A stretch of DNA of 48,137 nucleotides from Brevinema andersonii (lineage in GTDB: Bacteria > Spirochaetota > DYKD01). Both the position numbers and the translations under genes were made by a program. The notes under the pieces are model-generated. The model was not told where the DNA came from and ran no database searches. It was given only the letters and a program-made list of their open reading frames with translations. Each line of letters begins with the position of its first letter. Positions within the stretch are counted from its first letter, which is position 1. The stretch is from the NCBI GenBank assembly GCA_020722765.1, contig DYKD01000010.1, positions 1 through 48,137 of the forward strand, written 5' to 3'. Shown here piece by piece: positions 35,848 through 45,476 of the stretch.

Positions 35848-36014
35848 CCATCCACTCTTAATTCTCTACTATACACCATAACAGCAGGGGGCTGGTCCTA
35901 CCCCTTAGGATGGATAATAGATGCGCAGGAATTAATACCAGGTCTACACTCTTTTGCCAACATGCTAATATACACAATAGGTTTATTTCGCGTTATTAAA
36001 AAGGGAGTAAAATA
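35848..36014 (+). pseudogene. Fragment of a TM2-domain membrane protein
   Basis: The plus-strand frame through 35860-36014 reads LLYTITAGGWSYPLGWIID, then AQELIPGL, then a second hydrophobic stretch (SFANMLIYTIGLF) and a basic end RVIKKGVK before TAG. The pattern LLY.LT.G....GW.ID...IPGL is the second half of a TM2 domain. The first half (Gly-rich helix with the HRFYLG motif) and any start codon are missing; upstream lies repeat copy C and an in-frame stop. The TAG overlaps repeat copy D. I read it as a gene cut off by the repeat or by recombination between repeats. The rest of the 517-bp gap between ffh and the esterase holds only repeats and the esterase promoter. Confidence 0.5.
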
Positions 36015-36037
36015 GGGACGGTTCTCTTTTTCTTAGC
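36008..36037 (+). repeat. GGGACGGTTCT-family dispersed repeat, copy D
   Basis: This copy reads TAAAATAGGGACGGTTCTCT followed by TTTTCTTAGC. It overlaps the stop of the TM2 fragment. About 53 nt downstream (36090-36117) lies an unrelated motif, CCAGACCTGGCACCTTTTT, which I suspect to be another dispersed element but which occurs only once here. Confidence 0.6.
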
Positions 36038-36123
36038 GGACCCAACTCGTATATGTCTTCGACCTATGAAATCACTGATTCAGCGGTGTAAAAAATATCC
36101 AGACCTGGCACCTTTTTAATAAT

Positions 36124-36153
36124 TTGACAAACCTACACTTTTCACGTTACACT
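36124..36153 (+). promoter_or_regulatory. Probable promoter of the esterase-phosphofructokinase operon
   Basis: TTGACA (36124-36129) is followed after 17-18 nt by TTACAC/TACACT. The -35 box is perfect and the -10 box weak. The ATG follows at 36190. Confidence 0.5.
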
Positions 36154-36189
36154 TTACCAGACCAAACAAAACTAATATACGAGGACTTT

Positions 36190-38157
36190 ATGAACCCCAA
36201 AATCAACCTTTTAACCTTACTTGCAGTAATCCTTTCTTTTTCTATAATAAAAGCGGATGTCTCACTTCCATCCTTCTTTTCGGACAACATGGTCCTCCAA
36301 GCAGATGAACCGATTCCCATCTGGGGAACTGCCACGCCAGGTGAAAAAATCAATGTCACTTTGGGAAAAATAACAATACCAACACAAGCTGATACTGAAG
36401 GCAACTGGAAACTCATCTTTCCCCCTCTGATAGCAGACACGAAAACTGAAATGATTATTGAAGGGAAAAACAAACTCGTACTAAAAAATGTAATCCTTGG
36501 AGATGTCTGGTTTCTTTCAGGACAATCCAACATGGAGATGGAATTGAAAGATTGCACAAACCTGCAACTTGCACTGGCTGATGCGAATTATCCTTCAATC
36601 CGCTTTTTCAGGAATGCCCACAACCTGGCAGCAGAGCCTATCAACAATGCGAATGGTTCGTGGCAGACCCTTTCCCCACAGACAGCTCCATCGTTATCAG
36701 GGGTTGGTTTTTATTTCAGCCGAGATATTTTTAAAAAAACCAAAAGACCTGTCGGACTCATCATTTCTGCATGGGGTGGAACTCCTGCAGAAGCATGGAC
36801 TCCCAAAGAAGGGTTGCAATCCAAAGGCTTCACTGCCATGCTAAACCTGGCTGAAAAACAGAAAAACGCAAATCTTATTTCGCTTGAATCACTCTCAAAA
36901 CAGGCAGAGCTACTTGAAAAAACCAAGGACTTAGAAGATCCAGTTGACACGCCAGAACAGCAGACATGGGCTTTGCCAAAAACACCTGTTAAAAAGTGGA
37001 AGACGATGTCACTTCCCCAACAATGGGAAAAAGCAGGACTTCAAATCGATGGTGTAGTCTGGTTCAGAAAAGAGATCAAGCTTCCCAAAAACTGGGCAAG
37101 AAAAGAACTGGTCTTGGAACTTGGAGCCATAGATGATTTTGATACTACATACTTCAACGGCATACAAGTAGGAGCTGTAGGTCCAGCAGTAAAAAACTGG
37201 TGGATCCATCCAAGAAAATATATTATCCCTGCGAATCTTGTAAAAGCAGGAAAAAATGTGATTGCTGTGAGAGTCTTTGACAATTATCTTGGGGGCGGTT
37301 TCATCGGAGAAGTCCAGGAGATGAAAATTTCCCTCTTGGACAAAACCGGGAACCCCATTTCTTTGGCAGGGACCTGGGCATATCAGGTGGCTTATGGCGA
37401 GGACAGATCCATGTTCATGCAGAACATCCAGCACACACCAACAGCATTATACAACGGCATGGTGGCCCCCTTTATCAAAACTCCCATCAAAGGTGTTCTC
37501 TGGTATCAAGGCGAATCGAATGCTGACAGGGCTTGGCAATACAGGACGCTGTTCCCCACAATGATCGAATCATGGCGCAAGGCATGGAACCGGGATTTCT
37601 ATTTTTATTTTGTCCAACTTGCCAATTTCATGCAACAAAAAAATGAAACAGGCGAATCCGTTTGGGCAGAACTCCGTGATGCCCAGGCATCGGCATTAAA
37701 ACTTCCAAAAACCGGAATGGCTACGGCTATTGATATTGGAGATGCGAATGACATCCATCCAAAAAACAAAAAGACATTGGGAGAACGTTTAGCCAAGATA
37801 GCGGGAAAAGAGATTTTCAACATACCAGGAGAGGCTTATGGGCCAACATACAAATCCAGCGCTATAGAAACCATCGCCATACGGATCTCTTTCAACAACG
37901 CAAAGGATCTGAAAACAACAGATGGACAACATCCCACAGGCTTTGCAATCGCAGGCGCTGACGGCATTTTCAAATGGGCCAATGCAAAGATAGACGGTGA
38001 ATCCGTGATTGTCTGGAATGACAAGATCAAATCTCCTGTTGCTGTCCGATACCTGTGGGCTGACAATCCGAAATGCAACTTGGTTAACGGAGCAGGATTA
38101 CCTGCGTTTCCTTTCAGGACAGACACATTCAAACTGACAACAGAAGGGAAAGAGTGA
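36190..38157 (+). CDS. Sialate O-acetylesterase, exported
   Basis: This protein of 655 residues has a signal peptide (cleavage near SIIKADV). It is an SGNH-type esterase of the SIAE family, which removes O-acetyl groups from sialic acids or other acetylated sugars. The N-terminal beta domain has SLPSFFSDNMVLQ and IPIWGTATPGE. The active-site blocks are LSGQSNMEM (Ser113), GTPAEAW, VLWYQGESNA and NDIHPKN with the Asp/His pair. A jelly-roll GH2-like domain is inserted at about 285-400 (WFRKEIKLP, DDFDTTYFNG, NVIAVRVFDN), as in SIAEs of Planctomycetes and Lentisphaerae. GAGG lies 5 nt before the ATG at 36190; the in-frame TTG at 36124 is part of the promoter. It is followed by a phosphofructokinase gene after 19 nt. 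Confidence 0.9.
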   Translation: MNPKINLLTLLAVILSFSIIKADVSLPSFFSDNMVLQADEPIPIWGTATPGEKINVTLGKITIPTQADTEGNWKLIFPPLIADTKTEMIIEGKNKLVLKNVILGDVWFLSGQSNMEMELKDCTNLQLALADANYPSIRFFRNAHNLAAEPINNANGSWQTLSPQTAPSLSGVGFYFSRDIFKKTKRPVGLIISAWGGTPAEAWTPKEGLQSKGFTAMLNLAEKQKNANLISLESLSKQAELLEKTKDLEDPVDTPEQQTWALPKTPVKKWKTMSLPQQWEKAGLQIDGVVWFRKEIKLPKNWARKELVLELGAIDDFDTTYFNGIQVGAVGPAVKNWWIHPRKYIIPANLVKAGKNVIAVRVFDNYLGGGFIGEVQEMKISLLDKTGNPISLAGTWAYQVAYGEDRSMFMQNIQHTPTALYNGMVAPFIKTPIKGVLWYQGESNADRAWQYRTLFPTMIESWRKAWNRDFYFYFVQLANFMQQKNETGESVWAELRDAQASALKLPKTGMATAIDIGDANDIHPKNKKTLGERLAKIAGKEIFNIPGEAYGPTYKSSAIETIAIRISFNNAKDLKTTDGQHPTGFAIAGADGIFKWANAKIDGESVIVWNDKIKSPVAVRYLWADNPKCNLVNGAGLPAFPFRTDTFKLTTEGKE

Positions 38158-38176
38158 TTTTCCCAAGGAAAAACAG

Positions 38177-39472
38177 ATGCAAGAAACAATAGAAACAGGA
38201 ATAAAAACACTGGGTGAATGTCCCTATACATCCCCGATTGATGCCCCTTATTTCATAGATGATTGCCAACGAATACTTCTCCATACAGAGTTAAACGAAA
38301 TCAAATCTGAACTTTGCAAGGAACATGGGAAAGTGGAATCATTCGAGAATGCAGGACCAAGGAAAAAAATCCATTTTGATCCCGCACATACCTCAGTCGC
38401 TATTGTGACATGTGGCGGATTATGTCCTGGACTTAACAATGTCATCCAATCTGTTGTGCGTCAGCTCTGGCATGGATATGGAGTGAAAAACATCTGGGGA
38501 ATTCCCTATGGTTATGAAGGATTGAATCCCGCAGCAGGTCACGAGTGGATCAGACTTGATCCTGAACTTGTCGACGATATCCATGATCAGGGTGGAACCA
38601 TTCTTGGCTCATCACGCGGGAATCAGGATGTCTCTGTAATGGTGGATACTCTAGTAGAAAAAAAGATACAGATCCTCTTCACACTCGGTGGGGATGGGAC
38701 ACTCAAAGGGGCATCTGCAATAGCCAAGGAGATTGAAAAAAGAAAACTGGATATTTCAGTCGTTGGAATACCAAAAACCATTGACAATGACATCAACTAT
38801 ATCGATAGGACATTCGGATTTGAGACTGCTGTTGCTGTGGCGACTACAGCAGTGAAAGGCGCTCATGCCGAAGCGAAAGGTGCCAAGAACGGCATTGGTC
38901 TTGTAAAGGTCATGGGCAGGGATTCAGGTTTCATCGCAGCTTATGCGGCTCTTGCTTCAAACGAAGCAAACTATGTCTTTGTACCAGAAGTCCCTTTCAC
39001 TCTGGAAGGTCCCAAAGGATTCTTAGACCATCTGAAAGCAAGGTTAGAAAGGAAAAAACACGCAGTCATTCTTGTTGCTGAAGGTGCAGGGCAGGAATTC
39101 TTCAGCACAGAAAAAAAGCAAGATGCTTCAGGAAACCTCCTCCATAACGACATTGGCATATACCTGCGAGATTCCATAAAAAACCATTTCAAGAAAGAGA
39201 ACTTCCCCATTTCAATGAAATACATCGACCCAAGTTATCTGATACGCAGTGTTCCTGCATCTGCAGATGATGCAGTATTCTGCATCATGCTCGCACAGAA
39301 CGCGGTGCATGGCGCCATGGCAGGAAAGACAGATTTCATGGTGGGAAGACTGAACAACTTCTTCACCTTCATTCCTCTGCACCTTGCTATAAGCCAAAGG
39401 AAAAAAATCGATCCCAAAGGATATCTCTGGACAATCGTCAAAGGGGCAACTGGCCAACCGGATTTCAGCTAA
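38177..39472 (+). CDS. 6-phosphofructokinase, plant/trypanosome type
   Basis: This protein of 431 residues phosphorylates fructose 6-phosphate in glycolysis. Visible blocks are VTCGGLCPGLNNVI, GGTILGSSRG, FTLGGDGTLKGA (171-175), GIPKTIDNDI (199-205), KVMGRDSGFIA and YIDPSYLIRS. The residue after GGD is Gly, as in ATP-dependent enzymes, whereas pyrophosphate-dependent ones usually have Asp. Together with PKTIDND this fits the long plant/trypanosome/spirochaete ATP-type clade. The phosphoryl donor is therefore probably ATP, but that rests on two positions only. It lies 19 nt after the esterase gene, with AAGG 8 nt before the ATG. Confidence 0.9.
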   Translation: MQETIETGIKTLGECPYTSPIDAPYFIDDCQRILLHTELNEIKSELCKEHGKVESFENAGPRKKIHFDPAHTSVAIVTCGGLCPGLNNVIQSVVRQLWHGYGVKNIWGIPYGYEGLNPAAGHEWIRLDPELVDDIHDQGGTILGSSRGNQDVSVMVDTLVEKKIQILFTLGGDGTLKGASAIAKEIEKRKLDISVVGIPKTIDNDINYIDRTFGFETAVAVATTAVKGAHAEAKGAKNGIGLVKVMGRDSGFIAAYAALASNEANYVFVPEVPFTLEGPKGFLDHLKARLERKKHAVILVAEGAGQEFFSTEKKQDASGNLLHNDIGIYLRDSIKNHFKKENFPISMKYIDPSYLIRSVPASADDAVFCIMLAQNAVHGAMAGKTDFMVGRLNNFFTFIPLHLAISQRKKIDPKGYLWTIVKGATGQPDFS

Positions 39473-39504
39473 CTTTCCTAATTTACAGTGGGTCATATCA
39501 TCAC

Positions 39505-39536
39505 CCGTTACAGTGGGGCATGACCCACTGTAACGG
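39505..39536. repeat. RAYT-associated palindrome, downstream side
   Basis: CCGTTACAGTGGG and its exact complement CCCACTGTAACGG form a 13-bp perfect stem around a 6-nt loop GCATGA. A half-copy TTACAGTGGGTCAT lies just before it (39483-39496). The arms share CAGTGGG with the palindrome on the other side of the transposase gene. There is no T-run, so it is not a simple terminator. Confidence 0.8.
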
Positions 39537-39559
39537 CACACAATGGGACGCCAAGTTCC

Positions 39560-40132
39560 TTATTTAAATTTGTCATTATGAATTGAAACAACATTTATAA
39601 AACTATCTATTGTTTTTTGCAGTTCCTGGCTTTCCTCTAAACCATGTTTTTTTCTGTTATTTCTTACATAATTTATAGTTTTCCCCAACTGTCTATTAGA
39701 AAGAATAGGCACAACATGAAATTTTCGCGCCCATAAATGATTTTGGGTCATTCCATGTTTTTGTTTTGAGGAGGTCTCTTTATCAAAAGGATAAAGTCCT
39801 GGCACAGTCATACCAATAGCAATATTATAAGTTCTAGAACTTATTGATTTTATTTTACCAATTACCGAAGGTAATTCACTCCGATTAATCTCCATAACCA
39901 AGTGTACATGATCAAAACAAATATTGAATGCATATAGAAGAAGGTTATCAGCAAGCACTGTTTGTGCTATGGACTTTGTTACTATTAACTCCCCGTCGCT
40001 ATCCAGACAAACCCCATCTTTAAATTTGACTCGACACTCTAACATCCTTTCAGTTATTCTAGAAAAATAAGTTACAAAAGTAACATGCCAAATTCCCACA
40101 CTAAAATCCTTTCTACAGAGCCAAAACAGCAT
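39560..40132 (-). mobile_element. REP-associated tyrosine transposase (Y1, IS200-like)
   Basis: This protein of 190 residues is a single-domain Y1 HUH transposase. The HUH motif is in NICFDHVHLVMEI (His75 and His77) and the catalytic tyrosine in TINYVRNNRKKHG (Tyr155), with the usual WARKFHVVPI between them. This is the RAYT group, single-copy housekeeping-like transposases that recognise REP palindromes. Palindromic elements flank it on both sides with CAGTGGG arms. The start codon lies inside the outer stem of the upstream element, with GGAAAGCT before it. It sits 85 nt downstream of the topoisomerase B gene in the same direction. The protein looks intact. Confidence 0.85.
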
Positions 40133-40212
40133 AGCTTTCCTATTCTACAGTGGGTCATGGCCCACTGTCACAGAAAAAGCTATGCCACCAACTGTCACAG
40201 GGGAAGCTATGC
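40129..40212. repeat. RAYT-associated nested palindrome and 22-bp direct repeat
   Basis: An outer stem GCATAGCTTT with AAAGCTATGC encloses an inner stem ACAGTGGG with CCCACTGT (loop TCATGG). Two copies of a 22-nt unit follow, ACTGTCACAG-nnn-AAGCTATGC at 40164-40185 and 40191-40212, differing only in three bases (AAA versus GGG). The left outer arm contains the transposase start codon. This fits the REP substrate of the adjacent Y1 enzyme. Confidence 0.75.
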
Positions 40213-40217
40213 TTTCC

Positions 40218-42326
40218 TCATTCCTCGTAAAACTTCATGGCATATTCTGAAATGACTTTTCTCCTGTCTTCCGCATAATCCTTATGGAACCAAAGCCTTT
40301 GTATCTTATTCGCTGATGATGGCTGTTTTATCCGAATCTGCGTCATATTGTTCTCGATGGCAAAACGCATGGCTTCTTTCCCAGTCTCACCAAGCCCCTT
40401 GTTTCGTTTCTTTCTTACGATCACTCCCCCGCTCTTTTTAACTCTAGCTTCAAGCTTTTCATAGTCATCGTCATCAATGCAAAAATACAAGGTCGTCTTG
40501 TCTTTCTCTTTCGCTTCCACCTCATATAAAGGAGCGCTGGAAATGTTGATAAATCCCAAATCAAACAACTCTGGCCAGTATTCGTAGAAAAACGAGAGCA
40601 GGAGACTGCGGATGGCATAACCATCAAAGTCAGCATCCGTGATGATACTCACTTTTTCGTAATTCAGCTCTTTCAAACTCTTAACTTTCTTATCCAAAGG
40701 CAAACCAAGAATAGCCACGATATTTTTCATTTCCTCATTGGCCATCGCCTTAGGCAAAGACATCCCCTGAACATTCAACGGCTTTCCTCGCAGTGGGAAA
40801 AGGCCATGTAACTTGGGTGTCCGCACAGGTCTTAACCCCGCAATAGCGGAATCACCTTCTGCTAAAAACAGAACCCTGCCTGGGTCTTTCTCGCTTCCTG
40901 TCGGAGGTATCAGCTTGGGAATTGTCACACGCGAGGCTTTTCTCAATCCTTTGGCAGCATCTTCCAAAGCTTTCAAATGTGTCCGTCTCTCCATCTGTGT
41001 CTTGATATCATCAATAAGCGTTGTTTTCCGTAATAGTTTTTCAAGGTTCTTGTCAACAGCCTCCCTGATTTCAGCGTTGAGATCATTGATGAGATAAGAC
41101 TTGTCCTGGGACTTGAAACGGGGGTTAAGGATCTTGAGATTCACGAGCATGTGAAAGCAGTTACGCACATCATTACGTGTAGACTGTGTCTTCAGCTTCT
41201 TTTCCAATGCTGTGATGGCGCTCTTCTGCCGCACTTCATCACAGATCCTGTTTTCCAGATATTCTATTGCAGAACCACCGAGTGAGGCAAAATTAGAATT
41301 GACCCACGTGAGATGTTTACCCTCACCCATTATGACATAGGCACTCAAATCGATTTTGGAAGGGGAAGCTGGATTTAGATAAGCCAGCTTATAGAATGAA
41401 GTCTCTGTATTGTCAAAAAGTTCATCCATACCTTTCCTGAACTTAAAAGGTTTCTGCTTCCCCTTATGTGTGAAAGAAACTTCCAGTCCAGGATTTGTGA
41501 GAGCGATATCGAGAAGGTACTGTTCCACTAAACCGATATCGAACCGCGTATCCAGATCATTGAAATACCGCTTTTCCAATTCAAACTCAACGGTTGTCCC
41601 ATGATTTTTTGCTGCTGTTGATTTGACCAACGGAATCAAGTAATACTTCTTAAGGATCGGATCTATCTTCTTTTTCTGTTTCTGATTTAAAAGATCAAAC
41701 TTATCAAAGTTGGAATGTTCATCAAAGTGTTTCACAGCAAGATCAAGATCTGTCTTTGACAATCCTGCAGATTTGAGAGCATCCAGGGCGGTCTGATTGA
41801 GAGTGAAGAGTTTTGAATAACTCTTGCCCTGACAATTCGTATTGACACGGAAAAAGCTGGAAACAATACGCACCAGAGAGATTCCGACGCCGTTCTGGCC
41901 TGCCACATGGTCTTCACGGACCTTATCATCAAAATTCTCACCATACATGAGATGGAGAAAAACGCCTTCAGCATTATCAATGGGGATTCCGCGTCCATTA
42001 TCAGATATGGTTATCCGTTTCCTATCATCAGAGAGAGTGACATGGATCCTGTTCATCTTCTCTGAAGGTTTGAGACTCTTATCAATGAGGTTTCTGCGGT
42101 ACTCATCCACGCTATTCATGCAGGCTTCGTCGAGGCATTTCATCTTGGCAGGGATCTCTTCTATCTCCCTATGTTCAATCTCGAATTTCTTCGACCTGTT
42201 ATCAAACTTGAAGAAATGCTGTTCATAGGTTGACATCGAATTCTGACCAAGCCACATTCCCGTGCGCAAGCGGACATGTTCAACATTGGAAAGTTTCTGA
42301 AATACGCGTTTTTTCTGTTCTGCCAT
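40218..42326 (-). CDS. Type II DNA topoisomerase, B (ATPase/Toprim) subunit, Top2/T4-like
   Basis: This protein of 702 residues has the GHKL ATPase site ([10 protein letters not shown] with Glu67 and Asn71, SDNGRGIP at 108-115, GQNGVG at 143-148). The Toprim domain has AEGDSA (490-494) and DADFDG (564-569). Features between them ([13 protein letters not shown], then KGLGE at about 643) look like eukaryotic Top2 and T4 enzymes more than GyrB, whose EGDSAGG and PLRGKILNVE it lacks. The opening [19 protein letters not shown] is Top2-like too. Chlamydiae carry a second short topoisomerase pair of similar type. AGGAG lies 10 nt before the ATG. It is the last gene of an operon with subunit A and a restriction-modification enzyme. 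It should relax or decatenate DNA; supercoiling activity is unlikely. Confidence 0.85.
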   Translation of the reverse strand: MAEQKKRVFQKLSNVEHVRLRTGMWLGQNSMSTYEQHFFKFDNRSKKFEIEHREIEEIPAKMKCLDEACMNSVDEYRRNLIDKSLKPSEKMNRIHVTLSDDRKRITISDNGRGIPIDNAEGVFLHLMYGENFDDKVREDHVAGQNGVGISLVRIVSSFFRVNTNCQGKSYSKLFTLNQTALDALKSAGLSKTDLDLAVKHFDEHSNFDKFDLLNQKQKKKIDPILKKYYLIPLVKSTAAKNHGTTVEFELEKRYFNDLDTRFDIGLVEQYLLDIALTNPGLEVSFTHKGKQKPFKFRKGMDELFDNTETSFYKLAYLNPASPSKIDLSAYVIMGEGKHLTWVNSNFASLGGSAIEYLENRICDEVRQKSAITALEKKLKTQSTRNDVRNCFHMLVNLKILNPRFKSQDKSYLINDLNAEIREAVDKNLEKLLRKTTLIDDIKTQMERRTHLKALEDAAKGLRKASRVTIPKLIPPTGSEKDPGRVLFLAEGDSAIAGLRPVRTPKLHGLFPLRGKPLNVQGMSLPKAMANEEMKNIVAILGLPLDKKVKSLKELNYEKVSIITDADFDGYAIRSLLLSFFYEYWPELFDLGFINISSAPLYEVEAKEKDKTTLYFCIDDDDYEKLEARVKKSGGVIVRKKRNKGLGETGKEAMRFAIENNMTQIRIKQPSSANKIQRLWFHKDYAEDRRKVISEYAMKFYEE

Positions 42327-42353
42327 AATATCAAAACTCCTGTGATGTCATAA

Positions 42354-45300
42354 CTATTCTTCGTCATCCTTGGCATTTTCAACCTGCCGTGTCAGCAGGT
42401 CAACCCGATTCACACGACGTGGATATTTTCTTATGATTTCCTTCTGAGAATCAGTCAACTGAAAAAAATCTTCAGCATTCTTGTCAAGATCATTCCATAA
42501 CGAATCCAGACTTGACTTATATGCCTGTTTTTCTCCCTCGTTCTCAGCCATGATTGACTGTTCCTGCAACTTCATTATTTTACTGGCAATACTCGATAAT
42601 GTATCAACTGTTTTCTTGTCATTTAACGAATGGACAGGAAACGGCATGGGGTCAAGGAACTGCTTATTAAGCTGTCTCCACCCAGAATCACTCATACCTG
42701 CCTTGACTTTTGCAAGAGCATTGAAAACAGAAGAGTTAAGAACAGCAGCTAAACATACCAGTTGGGATTGATTAAAATACTGGGAGGATATAGAATTTAC
42801 CCTTACATTATCCTGATAGACATCGCCTTCTAAATCTACTGTTGCCATAGTGTCTTCGATTGTCATGGGAAACAACACTTTTGGAACAGCTTGTGATACA
42901 ATATTCTTAGGATAAGTATATAAATGCCACCTGTTTGGGCCTTTTTCTGTCTCTACATCCTTCAAAATCACTTTCTTTTTCTCTTCCAGATAATCCGCTG
43001 TTTTAGGAAAACGCTCCTTGAACTCTTTCCATTCTATCTCTTTGGCCTTTCCATCCTCCACATCATAGGGGAATATGACCCAGGCGTCTGCGTTATTCTG
43101 CCTGAAAGGATAGAAACCTCGGTTCCTGCAAAGTGGTCTTGTGGCTGCACGTTCAACTGTAACTTGATCGCCGAACCCATTCAATCCGATTATGGTCCGT
43201 GGCTTGACTTCAATTGGTTCCAACTGGTAAACTTTTCCATACAATGTCTGCAATCCAACAGAAATCTGAAGTTCTGGATGACTTCCTATTGTCCCATGAC
43301 GTTTCACAAGATCTTCATAGACTTCCAAAAGGTCTGGCTGGTCAAACGCCCAGATTCCAGAATCCATGTTCTTCCAATCCAACTTGCTCTCAACACTTGG
43401 TTTCCATTCAAAAGCTGACTCATAATCCAAATAGGTCCTATACTTGATGTCTGGACAGTTTTTCTGCAAAATCATAATTGCTGTATAGGTGGTTCTTTTC
43501 GGAAAAATCTGGATATCTCGAAAATCATGGATTTCAGCAATACCTTTATGCTTGATCAACCATGACCGGACAGATTCCCCATACTCAGTCTTGAAAAAAC
43601 GGTTTTGGATGATGTATCCAAGTCTACCTGAAGGCTTTAACAATGTCAATCCACGTTCCATGAAGGGCATGGCAATATCGGTTTTCCCTTGCAAGGTAGT
43701 CTCATAATTTCCACTTTCCTTCAAATATTCATATTGGGAGGGCATCCAATCCTTGTAACGTTTCACTTCAATATAAGGAGGATTTCCAACAATTGCATCA
43801 AACCCACCGGTTTGCATAACTGCGCCGAAGCCTGTCTTCGGATTATACCAATCAAAAGGCATACATTCTTTGACAACCTTGTCTGAATGATCCAGAAGCC
43901 CAACCACATCAGGACCTACAAGAGAATTTCCTTGCCTGATATTAAGCCCAATCCCATTTAAAAGCAGATTGGGTTCCCCGGTCAGGACAGATGTCTTCTC
44001 GAGATAACGTAACGCCAAAGACATGCGGGCAACTTCGACAGCTTCCGGATCAATATCCACACCATATATACATTCATTGATAATCTTGTAAGCTATCTCA
44101 GGTCTGATATTCCATTCCTCATCCATTTTAACAAGAAAGCTTCCCTTATCTATTGAATTTGGATTGGCTTCAAAATATTGTTCAATTTTTCCCACCAGGT
44201 ACTCGAAAACTCCCAGAAGAAAACTGGCACTACCGCAGGATGGATCCAAAATCTTTAGCTGCAGCAATTGTCCAGGAGTCAACCCTTCAGTAAGAGGATC
44301 CAAAGTCCTTTCCAAAATTTTGCGAACGACCCATCGTGGCGTATAAACAGCACCTTTCGTCCTCTGATATTCGAACTTGAACTCATCAGTGACATCATTT
44401 CCAACGACACGAAGTTTTTTTCCAAGATACCTCTCATAGATGCCACCGAGCAGCTCAATCGGGACTACATCGAATCTATAAGGATTTGGATAGTAAAGGG
44501 AATCGACAATTTCCCGGAATATTTTTCCACGTAACCACCATGTCCTAAGATGCGATTCCACTCCAGTCGGATCATCCTCTCCACTAGCAGGGAAAAGGAT
44601 CCCATCATAAACCTTACAATAACGGTTTTCCATTCCCTCAAGAAAAAGCGGCCAAAAGCCATCTTCATTTCTCCCCATCTCCATCAGAGTCCCAAGTTCC
44701 TCAAAACCGATTTCCTCACAGATCCTTAAAAAAATGATCCGATCCAATATCCTTTGGGCAGCCGCAGAAATCAAGGAAGAGTCCCGGATTTTCCCATATC
44801 TGAGAATGGTCTTAGCCAGCCCTTTCCGCCATTCAGAAAGCTTTTCTTCAAAATCCTCATCCAAAGGACGGCTACCTTCGGGTTTTTCATCATCAGGATG
44901 ACGACGATTGATGGATCCCGAATCTATGGCCTCTTTGGCGAAGTAATCCCAAAGCAAATCGAACTGCGAAAGATATTCCGTATATTGCAAATAAGTCACC
45001 CGTGCAATATCTCCATCATCCGAATCTTTGGGTTTGATCCGACAATCATAAATGGCAAGTTCACTGAAATCGAAAGCATAACTGACCTTAAACCCTTCAG
45101 ACCATCCATAACATCTCACTTGGAAAGAAACGCCAGAATCCTCTTTGATATCCGCATCGAACCTTTTTGCATCAAGATAAAGCAAGCGCTGACCATGAGA
45201 TAAAAGACAGTAATCCGGACGATTATGCTGAATTTTCTCAGCTTTCAATTTTCTGGCAGCACGACCTAAAATCTTATGTTCTTGCCTAACTTGGCCAGGG

Positions 45301-45476
45301 TCAGCAGGATTCCATCCAAAAACAACTAGGAACCGTTCAATCCAAGTTCGAGCCGTTGCTTCAGATTTTCCTGAAAACATCCCTTGTTTGTACATCCCGT
45401 CAAATTCATCCAGAAGGAGGGATAACTCACTCTTACATTTTTCTTTTTTTCCAGACAAACTCCCCATTTCACACAT
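42354..45476 (-). CDS. Type IIG-like restriction-modification enzyme (Eco57I/BREX-PglX-like N6-methyltransferase)
   Basis: This single chain of 1040 residues combines nuclease and methylase. The N-terminal part (about 40-180) has an HsdR-N/PD-(D/E)xK-like site, PD at 87-88 and DAK at 102-104. The helical part leads to the gamma-class N6-adenine methyltransferase: GAVYTP (375-380), motif [11 protein letters not shown] (410-419), [10 protein letters not shown] and the catalytic NPPY (565-568). The C-terminal half, with [13 protein letters not shown], is the target-recognition/TaqI-like specificity region. Its ATG overlaps the stop of the topoisomerase A gene by 8 nt, and it ends 27 nt before the B gene. 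A second in-frame ATG at 45467 is possible. The enzyme would methylate and cut a specific site. No pglZ, brxC or other BREX genes are present. Confidence 0.85.
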   Translation of the reverse strand: MCEMGSLSGKKEKCKSELSLLLDEFDGMYKQGMFSGKSEATARTWIERFLVVFGWNPADPGQVRQEHKILGRAARKLKAEKIQHNRPDYCLLSHGQRLLYLDAKRFDADIKEDSGVSFQVRCYGWSEGFKVSYAFDFSELAIYDCRIKPKDSDDGDIARVTYLQYTEYLSQFDLLWDYFAKEAIDSGSINRRHPDDEKPEGSRPLDEDFEEKLSEWRKGLAKTILRYGKIRDSSLISAAAQRILDRIIFLRICEEIGFEELGTLMEMGRNEDGFWPLFLEGMENRYCKVYDGILFPASGEDDPTGVESHLRTWWLRGKIFREIVDSLYYPNPYRFDVVPIELLGGIYERYLGKKLRVVGNDVTDEFKFEYQRTKGAVYTPRWVVRKILERTLDPLTEGLTPGQLLQLKILDPSCGSASFLLGVFEYLVGKIEQYFEANPNSIDKGSFLVKMDEEWNIRPEIAYKIINECIYGVDIDPEAVEVARMSLALRYLEKTSVLTGEPNLLLNGIGLNIRQGNSLVGPDVVGLLDHSDKVVKECMPFDWYNPKTGFGAVMQTGGFDAIVGNPPYIEVKRYKDWMPSQYEYLKESGNYETTLQGKTDIAMPFMERGLTLLKPSGRLGYIIQNRFFKTEYGESVRSWLIKHKGIAEIHDFRDIQIFPKRTTYTAIMILQKNCPDIKYRTYLDYESAFEWKPSVESKLDWKNMDSGIWAFDQPDLLEVYEDLVKRHGTIGSHPELQISVGLQTLYGKVYQLEPIEVKPRTIIGLNGFGDQVTVERAATRPLCRNRGFYPFRQNNADAWVIFPYDVEDGKAKEIEWKEFKERFPKTADYLEEKKKVILKDVETEKGPNRWHLYTYPKNIVSQAVPKVLFPMTIEDTMATVDLEGDVYQDNVRVNSISSQYFNQSQLVCLAAVLNSSVFNALAKVKAGMSDSGWRQLNKQFLDPMPFPVHSLNDKKTVDTLSSIASKIMKLQEQSIMAENEGEKQAYKSSLDSLWNDLDKNAEDFFQLTDSQKEIIRKYPRRVNRVDLLTRQVENAKDDEE

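Noticed and set aside
35896-35910. Short hairpin TCCTA-CCCCT-TAGGA
   Set aside because: A five-pair stem inside the TM2 coding remnant is expected by chance.
39505-39536. Terminator for the phosphofructokinase gene
   Set aside because: The stem is strong but has no T-run on either strand, and it matches the transposase-linked palindrome on the other side.
39473-40217. CRISPR array
   Set aside because: Only two 22-nt direct copies with a 5-nt gap and palindromes are present; there are no regular spacers and no cas genes.
42354-45476. BREX (pglX) system
   Set aside because: The methylase resembles PglX in its core, but no pglZ, brxA/B/C/L genes are present, and an N-terminal nuclease-like site fits type IIG better.
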